This document shows positions 19,250-28,869 of a stretch of 64,000 nt of DNA, piece by piece. A program made the translations under genes and the position numbers. The notes beneath the pieces were generated by a model. It had not been told where the DNA came from and made no database searches. It was given only the letters and a program-made list of their open reading frames with translations. Numbering within the stretch: the stretch's first letter is position 1; every line of letters starts with the position of its first letter. Source of the DNA: Andalucia godoyi (lineage: Eukaryota; Discoba; Jakobea; Jakobida; Andaluciidae); contig VRVR01000026.1 of NCBI GenBank assembly GCA_009859145.1, forward strand, positions 124,001 through 188,000, in the 5' to 3' direction.

Positions 19250-22009
19250 TTAATGAGAATGCTTCCAGATATGAATGTAAAAGTTGAACTGCGTTGCCTT
19301 GGAGTGAAGAGACTCTCGAATCAACTTTTTGAAGTAATCAGAAGCTTGACGTTCCGTGGCACCGATTTGCAATGCCTCCCGTAGGTACTCGATATCGTCC
19401 TTCGACTGCAATTCAGGTAGTCCCGTGGACAACATAAGAATGAACAAAATCAAGAAAAGATCTGAATATTTTCGCAGAACGTTGTAGGATTCGCAGCAAA
19501 GATCGACAAAATCATTGTAACTGGTTGATCCTTCACCGCCCATAACGTAGGCCATATCTGGAGTGAACACGAATGGAGCACGCTCACGCTTGAAGCCAAA
19601 CTTGTACTTGACGTTTCCTAGGAAATGTCCAAAATCGATGTGAAAGAGTTTGCCGCTGCGCTGCATCATGATGTTATCATTATGCCGGTCACCGATGCCA
19701 AGAACATACGTACCGACACAGTAGGCAGCACACGAGGAAGCAAAGTACTGGACGGCGCGACAGTACGAATCAAAGGTCGGATTCGCTTTGCGGAGCCATT
19801 TCTCAAATGTGGTCTTGTCGTAGGCTCCCTTTGCGCCACCGCCAATCGAACTGGTGATGTTGGCACATGTATCGGAATCCAAAACCACCTCGATGAACCC
19901 AATTTGGTCCCCAGTAGCAACACATCCGTACGGCAACATGCGCATATCGAGACCATGGGACTTCCACAGTCGATCCATGATCCGGAACATCTGAAGCGTC
20001 AGCAAGTCCTGGCGCAAGTCATCACCGGACTTGAAGATTACGACGTACGGTTCGCCGCCAATATCATTTGCACGCTCAAAAACCAACCAAAGAGGAACCT
20101 TCTTCGAGTCCATGGTTTTGCACTTTGGGATCCTCAGGCCGCAGATCTCGATGTCCGGGCTCAGGGGAATCTTCATGCGAGGAGGAAACTTGAGTTTGGC
20201 AAGTTCCTCGTGCAGCACGCTTTTGCGATCCTTGAGCGGAAAGTCCTTGACAAGCTCTGCAATGCGAACCAGATCTTTCACTAGGCTCTCCTGATTCGCA
20301 AACTCCTTGAGAAGATCTTCCGAGCACTGACACAGGAAGTTGTCCAGGATCTTTTGGTAGCGGACAAGCATCGACTCGCCTTCGTGGATTTGCGACTTTA
20401 GGAACCAAAAGAAGTACTGACCAAGACGCAAATCTTCGGAAGCACGCCTGACAAAAAACCGAGCCAACGCCGACTCGAAATGGGGTTCAAACTTCAGAAT
20501 CTGTGTCAACTGCGGCAAAAAGTCGACGAGTTCTGGGTTTGAAAAGGCGTCAAGGCGATCCACGGCAAGTGCTCGAATTTGAGGATTGACGTACTTGAAA
20601 TCCATCAGCGCAAGAGCAGTGACGGGAGCGCCTTGGGGCCACGCATGAAGCAATCTATACGCCTCCTGAATTTGAAACTGTGAACTGAAGTCGACTGCGA
20701 TGAGAAACTTTGGTAGTGCTTTTGGTGCGTGCCGAGCAATGTAATACCGATTTTCCCACAATAACTTCCGGTCTTCTATCGTCAGTTCATACAGCGGATC
20801 TCTCGCGACGAGTACATCAATATCCGCACGCACATGTCGGAGAGGCAGCTTTGACCTCACGGCAATGTTCTCCGGTCGATAAAGCGGGTTGTTGGACACA
20901 AACATTCCACGGATATACGGGTCCATCTGATCATGCACTCTCATAAGAAGCATTCGTTCGTACTCGTCAAACGAGCTCAGATCCGTACCCGAGGTCTCAA
21001 TCACCTTCCCTGTCTTTGCGTCTCTAAACATCTGCAAGACGTGCGAAGGATCGAGTGCGCGTCCGTTGCTCATCAACATCTGCACAAACAACAATCTCAA
21101 GTGCATCGTGAACAGCACTGGCTTGGCAGGCGACGACTCCTGAAACACTATTTCGCCAAACACGGGTTGCGGTGGGGTGAACCGAACAATCGCTTCTCGA
21201 AATTCCAGATCGGTGCAGTACAACTGAATGACAAAAATGAGCGCACACGGGATCTTTGGCTTTGGATTCATCAAGCCGCATCGCGGAACAAGCCTTGTAA
21301 CCCTTGTGTTCTTTTGCAGGGCTTTCCACGGCTGAAAGGCAAAGAGTGCTTGCACAGAACCGAGATATGCGAGATACTGCCTGGCTTCCATTGAATTATT
21401 AAAAATTGGGAGTCTTCTGCACTCATCCAACAAGAATCTCTTTCGCGGCTCTGCCAACAAAATAGTTTGCAGTGCCGTAAGAACTGCGATTGGATGCGAA
21501 TCAAGTGGCAAATCAAGTTTCCGCATTGCCGCGATATACGGAACGACTGAAACAAGCGCCCTCCATCGTCCAATCGGCGAGTTTGTAGCATGCAATCCAT
21601 CCAGCGTATGGTCCTTTTCCGCGCTTTCCACGCCTGAATTGCTCGTGCCTGATGCTACAAACGACGAATTGATGGAACCATTGTTCAGCAGGATCGATTG
21701 TCGTCGAAAGGACGCATTCAAACCGCCATTGCCGTTGCTGTTGCCAAAACCGCTTCCATTGATGCTGCTGCTGCTATTGTTTGCATATCCGGGGCTCGAT
21801 GTGCCAGACTGGTGCGGCGAAAATGCCGAAAATGAACTATGATGAGGAAACGAGGCATTTGGACTCGAACTCGCGGCTCGTGGCGAAGTTGCGGTGAAGG
21901 AATTTGAAGAAGAAGAAGAAGGTGATTTTGGAGAAGATATGAACGACGACGACGAGTTCCATGACGACGCGCTCGACTGTGGAAACCGCTCAGATCTAGG
22001 ACGCTGCAT
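19250..22009 (-). CDS. Phosphoinositide 3-kinase catalytic subunit, class I type
   Basis: This is a 919-residue protein with a ~140-residue disordered Ser/Asn-rich N-terminus, a C2-like region, a helical PIK domain (~380-560) and a C-terminal lipid-kinase domain. The kinase shows FKSGDDLRQDLLTLQMFRIM, the GLDMRMLPYG block, catalytic loop GIGDRHNDN (Asp ~774) and activation segment start HIDFGHF (~790). The activation loop has a basic patch, KFGFKRERAPF, of the kind that lets class I enzymes use PI(4,5)P2; class III (Vps34) lacks this pattern. No Ras-binding or adaptor-binding domain could be recognised N-terminally, so it is shorter than animal p110, and upstream exons cannot be excluded. The product would be PI(3,4,5)P3 if the class assignment is right. 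Confidence 0.88.
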   Translation of the reverse strand: MQRPRSERFPQSSASSWNSSSSFISSPKSPSSSSSNSFTATSPRAASSSPNASFPHHSSFSAFSPHQSGTSSPGYANNSSSSINGSGFGNSNGNGGLNASFRRQSILLNNGSINSSFVASGTSNSGVESAEKDHTLDGLHATNSPIGRWRALVSVVPYIAAMRKLDLPLDSHPIAVLTALQTILLAEPRKRFLLDECRRLPIFNNSMEARQYLAYLGSVQALFAFQPWKALQKNTRVTRLVPRCGLMNPKPKIPCALIFVIQLYCTDLEFREAIVRFTPPQPVFGEIVFQESSPAKPVLFTMHLRLLFVQMLMSNGRALDPSHVLQMFRDAKTGKVIETSGTDLSSFDEYERMLLMRVHDQMDPYIRGMFVSNNPLYRPENIAVRSKLPLRHVRADIDVLVARDPLYELTIEDRKLLWENRYYIARHAPKALPKFLIAVDFSSQFQIQEAYRLLHAWPQGAPVTALALMDFKYVNPQIRALAVDRLDAFSNPELVDFLPQLTQILKFEPHFESALARFFVRRASEDLRLGQYFFWFLKSQIHEGESMLVRYQKILDNFLCQCSEDLLKEFANQESLVKDLVRIAELVKDFPLKDRKSVLHEELAKLKFPPRMKIPLSPDIEICGLRIPKCKTMDSKKVPLWLVFERANDIGGEPYVVIFKSGDDLRQDLLTLQMFRIMDRLWKSHGLDMRMLPYGCVATGDQIGFIEVVLDSDTCANITSSIGGGAKGAYDKTTFEKWLRKANPTFDSYCRAVQYFASSCAAYCVGTYVLGIGDRHNDNIMMQRSGKLFHIDFGHFLGNVKYKFGFKRERAPFVFTPDMAYVMGGEGSTSYNDFVDLCCESYNVLRKYSDLFLILFILMLSTGLPELQSKDDIEYLREALQIGATERQASDYFKKLIRESLHSKATQFNFYIHIWKHSH

Positions 22010-22349
22010 GCATTAGGTGAGCCGCACAAACAAAACACTAAGACAAAGACAAAGACAAAGACAAAGATAAAGATAAAGACGAAGACAAAGAAAGAAAACC
22101 ACAAAGAAAACAACCAAACGACGATTACGACTACGACTACGACTACGACTACGAGGCGAAGGATGCAAAAAGGAGGGGAGGAAAGAAGGACGGAAACGCG
22201 ACGCTGACTTGATGAAAATATATGGATGGATGTATATATGGATGAAAACGCAAACACACACAAGCGTAACAAGAATAACAGGCTGAAAAGGAGAAGAAGG
22301 AAGAAGAAGAAGGGAAGAATGAGGAGAAAAGAGAGGGAGAGACACAGGA

Positions 22350-22391
<42 letters not shown>

Positions 22392-22735
22392 GAGAGAGAG
22401 AGAGAAGAAAAGAAAAGGGGAAAAAAATACGAAAGGATGCAAAGATGGCAATCAAAAGTGTTTGAGGAAAGAAAGAATGGGAACGTTCGGAGTTCGGGCG
22501 TTCTCAGCGCCACCACGCAAAACAGAATATTCAGAATTGACATGTGTGGGTGAGAGAGACTGAGAGAGTGCTTTCGGAGATCAGAAAGAAAGGGAAAAGA
22601 CCCCTCTTCTAGGTCAGGAGGCAACTACGGTACGTTCATACATAGTCTGAGAATTATTATTATTATTTATTACTAATTTACGGGTATCAATCATACTGTA
22701 TCTTCTGGAAGGAGGTGGTTTGAGCGGCTTGTGGT
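22010..22735. other. Intergenic region dense in simple repeats
   Basis: It holds an (AAAGAC)n tract at ~22039-22093, a (GACTAC)n tract at ~22127-22154 and a GA-rich tract at ~22340-22404. No gene is supported; long frames on both strands here translate only repeat sequence. Confidence 0.6.
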
Positions 22736-23434
22736 TCACGGTATGATTCGTTTCGGAAACGACACGATGATTTGTTGGGAATTGGTGAGTTTTCCTGTTT
22801 TCTCGTCAACTTCAATGCCTTCTTCCTGGAGCATTTTAATTTTTCTGCGCACCTGACCGTTCGACACCGCAAATTTGTTTCCAAAAAATCCGCCAACAGA
22901 CAGATCAGATGCGACGACTCTGTGGCATGGAACCACTGGTGCATACGGATTTCTTCGCATTGCCTGGCCGATCGCCCGCGCAGATCCCCCTACGAGTGAT
23001 GCCAGTGCTTTGTACGTCGTCACCTTTCCAGCCGGCACAGACGTCCTGAGCGCCACATACACTCTATCCTGAAACTCGGTTACAGACGTTTTCTTCTTGT
23101 TCATTAATTGATCTTCTTCACCACCATCATCGTTGTTGTCGTTCTTGTTGGTCGTGGTGGTTGTCGTGATGTCGTGATCACAGGCAACAGTCTCGAGTGC
23201 CACCCTACCCATCGCCCGTTCTTTCTTGGTTCTTGACTGACCCTCTTGTGGTAAGTACTCGCTGATATGACGTAAGATGCTTTTTCGGGGGGTCTGAAAA
23301 ACATGACAAACAGCCGCTGCGTGAAGAAGCACAAAGAAAAGTGGCGTGAAGCAGAAGGAACAGCGGACACGTGCTTTTGCATTTTTTGCTTCGACAGACT
23401 CACCTTTAACAAAAGAGTCGTCGAGATTTGCCAT
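22736..23434 (-). CDS. MGMT: Methylated-DNA--protein-cysteine methyltransferase
   Basis: The C-terminal ~110 residues are the DNA-binding/alkyl-acceptor domain of O6-alkylguanine-DNA alkyltransferase. They include FQDRVYVAL, the helix-turn-helix GKVTTYKALASLVGGSARAI with its arginine finger region, and the active site PCHRVV with the acceptor Cys. The enzyme transfers alkyl groups from O6-alkylguanine to itself, once per molecule. The 5' end is uncertain. From the ATG at 23434 (MANLDDSFVK) the frame is open, but a GTGAGT donor at 23403 suggests an intron. An acceptor ending at 23245 would keep the frame (159 bp removed, ~179 residues), while the stronger acceptor TTTTTCAG ending at 23294 would not. 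MGRVALETV (ATG at 23212) is an alternative start. A Thr/Asn/Asp-rich linker precedes the domain. Confidence 0.85.
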   Translation of the reverse strand: MANLDDSFVKGESVEAKNAKARVRCSFCFTPLFFVLLHAAAVCHVFQTPRKSILRHISEYLPQEGQSRTKKERAMGRVALETVACDHDITTTTTTNKNDNNDDGGEEDQLMNKKKTSVTEFQDRVYVALRTSVPAGKVTTYKALASLVGGSARAIGQAMRRNPYAPVVPCHRVVASDLSVGGFFGNKFAVSNGQVRRKIKMLQEEGIEVDEKTGKLTNSQQIIVSFPKRIIP

Positions 23435-23560
23435 TTTGGGAAGCATCAAGAAACGCACCTTTGAAGCAAACTGCTGTAGAAGCGGAGTTTGCAAGGGGTA
23501 ATTTAAAAAAATCGGAGCAACGGAGATGTCGGATCATGAGTGAGAGACGGACTTCACACA

Positions 23561-23562
23561 AC

Positions 23563-23594
<32 letters not shown>
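23561..23594. repeat. Hexanucleotide repeat (ACATAC)n
   Basis: Five to six ACATAC units lie between the MGMT gene and the next, divergent gene. Confidence 0.85.
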
Positions 23595-23751
23595 GGTATA
23601 CACACGGTACACGACGGACGACAGATAGAGAGCTGAGAGAGCCGACAGCCAAAGGATTTTCTCGTTGTTGGTGTGCTTGCTGCTGTTGACGTGGAGAGAA
23701 GAAGAAGAAGTGGTGAAGTTGGAGAGAAGGAGTTGGTGGATAGGGGGAGAA

Positions 23752-24900
23752 ATGGGTTGGGATCTCTCGACGAGTTCAGAGTGTGTTTCGGAGCTGGTTA
23801 TAGCAGCAACGGCGATTCCCGTGTTTCTTTTTTCTTCATTGTATGCACTGGTCATGACGATTAAGCTTGGGAAAAGATGGTGGAGGCTGCGATCGCTTGT
23901 TTACTTTTGGACGATTCTATCGTCGTTCCAGATCTTTCTGGTTTCCACGCTCATGTGCACCATTCCTGATGAAAAGGGAAACCCGGCTGCACACGATGGA
24001 AAGGACATGGGACCAATTGCAGCATTTACTATTCTCCTGCAGAACATATCTCGAAGCTGTGTTTCCGAGTGCTTTCTCAGTGTCTTTTTCTACTGGCTGC
24101 AACTCCACGTCAAGACGTACGACTCCACAACGCACGTTTGGTCTTCTGGGCGGGCGCTGAACTATGCGCATGTTTCGTGCGCACTTGTGTTTATCTTTAT
24201 TCCTAATGTTGTCATTGCGTGCTTGTGCATTGCTGGCAAAATCACATTCATCGTCAATCTGCTTTTTTCTGCATACTTCCACATCTTGTTTTCATTTGCA
24301 TTGCTGGTGGCCGTGCTCTTTTTTGGGTATCGGCTGGAACGAGAAGTCAAAGTTGCGTCGAAGATGTTCCGGATGCGTGGAGATGCTCGCACTGCGCAGG
24401 CTGGAAAAGCAGTGCAAAAGGTCCGTGGAATCACCATTGTCTTGTCAATGGTTACTGTCATGTTTGCGGTGCTGTACATCGTGCAGTCCGACAAGGAAAA
24501 CCTTTCCAATTCCGAGAAGAACGGCCTGCTGCTGTTCGAGTTCTGCGGACTGACGCTCATGTCTCTGACTGCGCTGTGCATCCTGTTCTTTGAGAACCCC
24601 AATCGAAAAAGGCCTCAGTCGCCTGGAGCAAGAAAGCATTCAAGGATGTCGGATCTTGCGCGGGCGCTCATCTCGGAAGCCGAGGTGGAACCTGAAGGAA
24701 GCAGCACCTCGTCTTCCGAACTTATTCCTCACCATTCTCCGTCATCGTCATCGGATCCCGTCCCCGTGCCCCCTTTTAATGCTGGTCCATACCACAGCAC
24801 CGGCATGGTCATGGACTCCGGGATTGGCGCCGGTGCTGGTGCTGGTGCTGGTGCTGGTGTTGGGTACTCATCCGGAGCGTCATTTGTGTCGCCTGCTTGA
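23752..24900 (+). CDS. Multi-pass membrane protein, seven-helix type
   Basis: From the ATG at 23752 (MGWDLSTSSECVSELVIAAT) the protein has 382 residues; the frame is open upstream but without an ATG. About seven membrane helices are visible across residues ~15-275, for example IPVFLFSSLYALVMTI, LVYFWTILSSFQIFLVSTLM, YAHVSCALVFIFIPNVVIAC and ITIVLSMVTVMFAVLYIV. A cytoplasmic-type loop with basic residues (REVKVASKMFRMRGDARTA) lies before helix six. The layout recalls seven-helix families such as THH1/TOM1-like proteins or G-protein-coupled receptors, but no diagnostic motif was found. The ~110-residue tail is Ser/Pro-rich and ends with an alternating Gly-Ala repeat encoded by (GCTGGT)n, followed by ~14 residues. 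Confidence 0.7.
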   Translation: MGWDLSTSSECVSELVIAATAIPVFLFSSLYALVMTIKLGKRWWRLRSLVYFWTILSSFQIFLVSTLMCTIPDEKGNPAAHDGKDMGPIAAFTILLQNISRSCVSECFLSVFFYWLQLHVKTYDSTTHVWSSGRALNYAHVSCALVFIFIPNVVIACLCIAGKITFIVNLLFSAYFHILFSFALLVAVLFFGYRLEREVKVASKMFRMRGDARTAQAGKAVQKVRGITIVLSMVTVMFAVLYIVQSDKENLSNSEKNGLLLFEFCGLTLMSLTALCILFFENPNRKRPQSPGARKHSRMSDLARALISEAEVEPEGSSTSSSELIPHHSPSSSSDPVPVPPFNAGPYHSTGMVMDSGIGAGAGAGAGAGVGYSSGASFVSPA

Positions 24901-25024
24901 AGGGGAAAAACCTGTTGACTGTATTCTAGAATGATGTTTGCCTTGTCAATAATGTACATAATATATAGGAATGCATGCAGTGTTTTCGACGTTTGTAAGA
25001 CTGGCGTGCAGGTGGCATCAGTGA

Positions 25025-26056
25025 TCAGAGAGCAGACGCGGAATCGGGGGACAAGGCAGAAGGAATTGGAGGCATGTCCTTTCGAGACTGGGCTGCGATT
25101 GGCTTGTTGTTTCCCCAGTATCTACAGATGAAGACGACAACTCGCGGTTCGCTATTTGCCGGTGTTTCGACACGGAACTCAAAGTTGACTGCATCGTACC
25201 ACAGCCAGTGATCTTTTGCTTGCTTGACGGTCCGTTTCCGCACTCCACGGATTTCGGTTGCGAGTGTCTGCCTGACTGCGACCATCAGCTCTTCGGCGGT
25301 CGGATGAAATAAAAGCAGTCCCTTTTGCTCATAGCTCTTCAGCTCTGCAACAACATGGTCTTCAAACAGGACTGTTTCATACCGCTCGTGTGGTTCCTCT
25401 AACCAGTCTGGAAACTGGTAGCCCCCTGGTCCCGCCAGCTCTTTCATTCGATCTCCTCCTAGCTCTCTCTCCCCCTCTTCCTCTTCCTCTTCCTCTTCCT
25501 CTTCCTCTTCCTTCTCCTTCTTATCCTCCTCTTCACATTCAGAATCGACAGCAGGATGTGGTGGAGAGTGCGGAGCACAGCCCAGCACTCGATGGAGAAC
25601 CAAGTCCTGCGGGTGGTACGGCTTGACATCGAGGATCGGAGTCATATCGACAAGATCAAGTCCGCTGAGATGCAACGTACCATTTTCCAAGTCGACCATT
25701 TCGATTTTTGCAACAGACAGGCCGATCGGCGATGGTCGATGTGGCGTTCTTGTTGAGAAGAGCCCAACGGCCTTTCCGGCCAACCGCGGTGGCTTGACTT
25801 TTGCTCTTACGTTAACGTCCATTCTTCTCGATTCGTTTCTGTTCTGGTCAAATATCCACAAAAGCCATACATGCGAGTACTCTGCAAGTCCATCTAGAGA
25901 TGCCGACGGATTCCAGCGCGCATCAAACTGCAGAAACCCACGAGACGCCGGAACTAAGCCTGACTGACGCGGCGTTCCATTCGGTTCGCGAAACGGAGAC
26001 CGAATAAACCCCACGGCCTCTGCCGCGTACATTGGATACGAATCACCTACGTTCAT
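25025..26056 (-). CDS. TRMO: tRNA (adenine(37)-N6)-methyltransferase TrmO-like
   Basis: This 343-residue protein starts at the ATG at 26056; the frame extends slightly upstream without an ATG. It has the TsaA/YaeB (UPF0066) fold of TrmO, which methylates N6-threonylcarbamoyladenosine at position 37 of certain tRNAs using S-adenosylmethionine. Supporting motifs are the opening GFIRSPFREPNGTPRQSGLV, the SHVWLLWIF strand, and RTPHRPSPIGLSVAKI with the family-specific RxPxRPNPIG pattern. DMTPILDVKPY carries the conserved D.TP.LDIKPY block. Between this domain and the C-terminal ~120 residues is an acidic low-complexity insert with about twelve consecutive Glu residues (DNA ~25470-25519). The C-terminal extension (KSYEQKGLLLFHPTAEELM) is typical of the longer eukaryotic forms. 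Confidence 0.9.
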   Translation of the reverse strand: MNVGDSYPMYAAEAVGFIRSPFREPNGTPRQSGLVPASRGFLQFDARWNPSASLDGLAEYSHVWLLWIFDQNRNESRRMDVNVRAKVKPPRLAGKAVGLFSTRTPHRPSPIGLSVAKIEMVDLENGTLHLSGLDLVDMTPILDVKPYHPQDLVLHRVLGCAPHSPPHPAVDSECEEEDKKEKEEEEEEEEEEEEGERELGGDRMKELAGPGGYQFPDWLEEPHERYETVLFEDHVVAELKSYEQKGLLLFHPTAEELMVAVRQTLATEIRGVRKRTVKQAKDHWLWYDAVNFEFRVETPANSEPRVVVFICRYWGNNKPIAAQSRKDMPPIPSALSPDSASAL

Positions 26057-26525
26057 ATCCAACACCACCTCCAATAATCAACAACCAATAAAACAATAAC
26101 CAACAACCAATAAACAATAACCAATAAAACGCCCTCATCAATCATTTCTTTCTCTTCTGTAGTGCTTCACTCTCTTCTTTTCATTCTCAACATCGCCTCC
26201 GCCGGACTTTTCATCCTCTGAGTCATGTCACTTTTGTCAGTGTGTCAGTGTGTCAGTGTGTCATTGGTGGGAGGGAACACCGGTCGAAGCTTGAGGCGCG
26301 GCTTTTTGCGCTCATCTCTGCACCAAAAGCCAAATAGAGCGAATTCCGCACACTTGCTTTGTTTATTTATTTAATTCTATTTGATATTTCACATTCTTTT
26401 GTTTTGTTTTGTTTTGTTTTGAGGGGGGTTGATCTTTCCTTGTATATCACTGTTTTCCTTCTTATTGTTATTTTTTGTGTTATTTTGCTGTCGCTGCTGC
26501 ATTTGAGGAAGGAGGAAATAGAATC
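26057..26525. other. Divergent promoter region with short repeats
   Basis: It lies between divergent TRMO and the acidic orphan. An octamer GTGTCAGT recurs in tandem at ~26236-26262, and a TTTTG pentamer repeats about five times at ~26397-26421. No gene seen. Confidence 0.5.
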
Positions 26526-27539
26526 ATGCCGTCTGAACGTCCTGCAAAGCGAGTCAAGTTGGCCGCGTCGAAAGAAGAGCCTGAATCCGAGTCTGGAAGC
26601 GAAGATGTGTCTGAATCTGGGTCAGAAGAAGTGATGCAAGCAAGTCCTCCGTCGGCCGAAGAAGTGTTTTTCAAGGCGCAGATCATGGGACTGTTGCTTC
26701 GACGCGTGCAAATCGAGAGGTCCAAGGATGCAAAAGCACTGGAAAAGCTGCGCAAGGACACAGAGTCTCTTCGCGACAAGTACATTTCCAAGGAGGATGC
26801 AGACAAGCTTGAGGAATTCAACAGTTCTGTCGAAGATGTTGGACAGTCCATTGGAGAACTCGATGAGGATGATATTGCTGAGCTTGAGTCGAATGCAGAA
26901 GGTATCCGGATTGTTCTGTGGGCTGCGTCTGTGCTTCCAAAGTACGAATCATCAGCAGCAACTCCTGCAAAATCAACGTCTTCATCGCCTTCGCTGCTTG
27001 AAAAGTACGATGCGGCACAGGCATTGAAGGATCTTGAGACGGCTGTGAAGAAGGGCGTGGATGCGTGGACCATCCGAAGCACCGAGGATTTGGACTCTGC
27101 GTTCGGATATGCGCGCATCTGGAGAGACCGCATGTATCTTGAGCGACTGATTGCTATGGGCGTCAATGGAGACAGCGACGATGCAGAGCAGGAAGAGTAC
27201 ACGAGACCAACGGCCGTGGAGTTCCAAGAAATGCTCGAGGATGTCGAGGACTTTCCGGCATCGGAACTTCAGAACGACAAGTCGGATCTTTCTATCAATG
27301 GAAAGAAGCCCGAAGACCTCGAGAAGGACGAAGTTGTGCGACTGTTCCTTGCCGCTGAATCGCGAGGAAACATCCTTCAGTTCCTCATGTTTGGAGTCAT
27401 TGAAGACATGCAGTTTGCCCTGGGAGACGGAGACTTTGTCATTGAAGACGACGATGATGATGAAGAAGACGGGGATGACAACGAGGATGAAGATGATGAC
27501 AACGAGGATGAAGATGAAGATGCAGAAGATGAGGAATAG
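26526..27539 (+). CDS. Uncharacterised acidic protein
   Basis: This 337-residue protein starts at the ATG at 26526, preceded by an open but less likely frame. The N-terminus is basic with a possible nuclear localisation signal (ERPAKRVKLAASK) and then Glu/Ser-rich. The central ~230 residues are strongly helical and may form coiled coils (RRVQIERSKDAKALEKLRKD and ESLRDKYISKEDADKLEEFN). A compact segment near the end (VVRLFLAAESRGNILQFLMF) looks folded. The last ~35 residues are almost entirely Asp/Glu with Asn and Gly. A nuclear, histone- or nucleic-acid-related role is possible from the charge pattern only. I do not recognise the family. Confidence 0.65.
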   Translation: MPSERPAKRVKLAASKEEPESESGSEDVSESGSEEVMQASPPSAEEVFFKAQIMGLLLRRVQIERSKDAKALEKLRKDTESLRDKYISKEDADKLEEFNSSVEDVGQSIGELDEDDIAELESNAEGIRIVLWAASVLPKYESSAATPAKSTSSSPSLLEKYDAAQALKDLETAVKKGVDAWTIRSTEDLDSAFGYARIWRDRMYLERLIAMGVNGDSDDAEQEEYTRPTAVEFQEMLEDVEDFPASELQNDKSDLSINGKKPEDLEKDEVVRLFLAAESRGNILQFLMFGVIEDMQFALGDGDFVIEDDDDDEEDGDDNEDEDDDNEDEDEDAEDEE

Positions 27540-27722
27540 TTTGCTTTGGATTTGTTAGCTTGTTTTTTGGTTGGTTTTTGGATTGCTTTCCGTTGGGAGA
27601 GGTGACATCTATGTGCTCCTCCGATTGTTTGGATTTCCTTGCTGTTTTTTTTTTCCTCCAGCAATTGTTCATTTTGGTTCTGTAATGAAAAATGAAGAAA
27701 CATCACTGCGAATGAATCAATG

Positions 27723-28445
27723 TTACTTGTGCTTTTTATTCTTCTTTTTTGATTTGCTGGACTCCTCTGGCGATCCCGGAACATCGTTTGAAGCCGAGCC
27801 CGCAGCAGCAGACGAAGACGGTGAGCCTGGTGTCGTCATGGACGGAGGAGCATTACCAGTGCTCATACCCGAGCCTGCGCTGCCGCCGCCACCTCCGCCT
27901 GCCGCAAGACGTGTCGTCTTGATCTGTGCCGCGATTTCCGCCAGCAATTGGCGATCCGTCTTCTTGGAGTCCACAAGCATTGCTTTCAGAGCTTCCGGCT
28001 TGACCCGTACTCGGCCCACACGGAAATAGTCTCGCGGATACGACTTGTTGAGCTCCAGAAGAATGCAGCTCCCCGGACATCCCAAAACAAGCAACGCCTG
28101 TGCGATTTCCTGTGCCTGTACAACGGCATAAAGACCTTCCGACACTGACTTTCCTTCTCCTTTGGACTTTTTGGACTCTGCCTTTGTGCTTTTCTTGGCG
28201 TTCTTCTTCATCGGCGACGACGACGACGCCTCTGTATCTGCTTCATTCATTAGTAATGACGCGGCACCGCCATTATTACTTGCGGCGGTGGCCAACGGAG
28301 CATTAGGACACTGAGAAACAGCCAATCGACGCCCTTGCTTCACACTCAAGGTTCCATCGATCCACACTGGCCAAATGCAGTTCCATGAATTGACATCGGA
28401 CGGAACACTCGGACCCGATGCAGTCGCCGACGAAGAGCCCTCCAT
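27723..28445 (-). CDS. SRP19: Signal recognition particle 19 kDa protein
   Basis: This 240-residue protein carries the SRP19 domain. WPVWIDGTLSVKQGRRLAVS (residues ~25-45) is the conserved RNA-binding start, EIAQALLVLGCPGSCILLEL the central helix, and YPRDYFRVGRVRVK the second signature (HPRDxxxxGRVRV), followed by TDRQLLAEIAAQIKT. SRP19 binds the tips of helices 6 and 8 of SRP RNA during particle assembly. A ~55-residue Ser/Lys-rich insertion separates the first strand from the helix. The C-terminus is a long Gly/Ser/Pro region ending in a Lys-rich tail (SKSKKKNKKHK), as in many eukaryotic SRP19 proteins. It is convergent with the acidic orphan, with a 183 bp gap. Confidence 0.93.
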   Translation of the reverse strand: MEGSSSATASGPSVPSDVNSWNCIWPVWIDGTLSVKQGRRLAVSQCPNAPLATAASNNGGAASLLMNEADTEASSSSPMKKNAKKSTKAESKKSKGEGKSVSEGLYAVVQAQEIAQALLVLGCPGSCILLELNKSYPRDYFRVGRVRVKPEALKAMLVDSKKTDRQLLAEIAAQIKTTRLAAGGGGGGSAGSGMSTGNAPPSMTTPGSPSSSAAAGSASNDVPGSPEESSKSKKKNKKHK

Positions 28446-28869
28446 ACTGTATAATTTTCTTTCTCCTTCTTACCTTCGCTCTTCGTAATCTGGATTTCAG
28501 AGGCTGTAAGCTGTCTGTACGTTCTTGAACAAAATAACAAATCAATAAATCAGTAAATCAGTAAAAGAGCAGAAAGGCACAATAGATCGGTGAACACAAC
28601 TTGCAGGCTTTCTCGATGCAGCATCAAGGAGCGTGCCTTGAGACCGTAGTTCCCCTAAAGGCCAAATAGTCTTTCGAAGTCTATCGTTGTTATTTTTGCA
28701 CAAACACGTGTCTCCGAATGTCCATTGTCGAAGATGGCTGTCGAGTCTCATTCCAATACTGCGCACTCCTTTTTATTTTGTTTTGATTCTTCCGTTTTCA
28801 TTGTTATTATTGTTCTGTTTTCTTCTTCTTCTTCTTCTTCTTCATTTTATAGGACAGGGTTACTAGTGC
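28446..28869. other. Divergent promoter region between SRP19 and TMEM41-like genes
   Basis: A CTT trinucleotide run lies at ~28821-28844. I looked for a small nuclear RNA here because of a GTTATTTTTGC Sm-site-like stretch near 28688 but found no supporting structure. Nothing else can be supported. Confidence 0.4.

Noticed and set aside
22100-22620. Long overlapping open frames on both strands
   Set aside because: They translate GA/CT microsatellites and have no amino-acid complexity.
23561-23594. Short regular repeats considered as a CRISPR-like array
   Set aside because: Hexamers without spacers; an ordinary microsatellite in a eukaryotic genome.
28670-28760. Sm-site-like U-rich stretch suggesting a snRNA
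   Set aside because: No conserved snRNA loops (U1, U2, U5 or U6 signatures) could be found around it.
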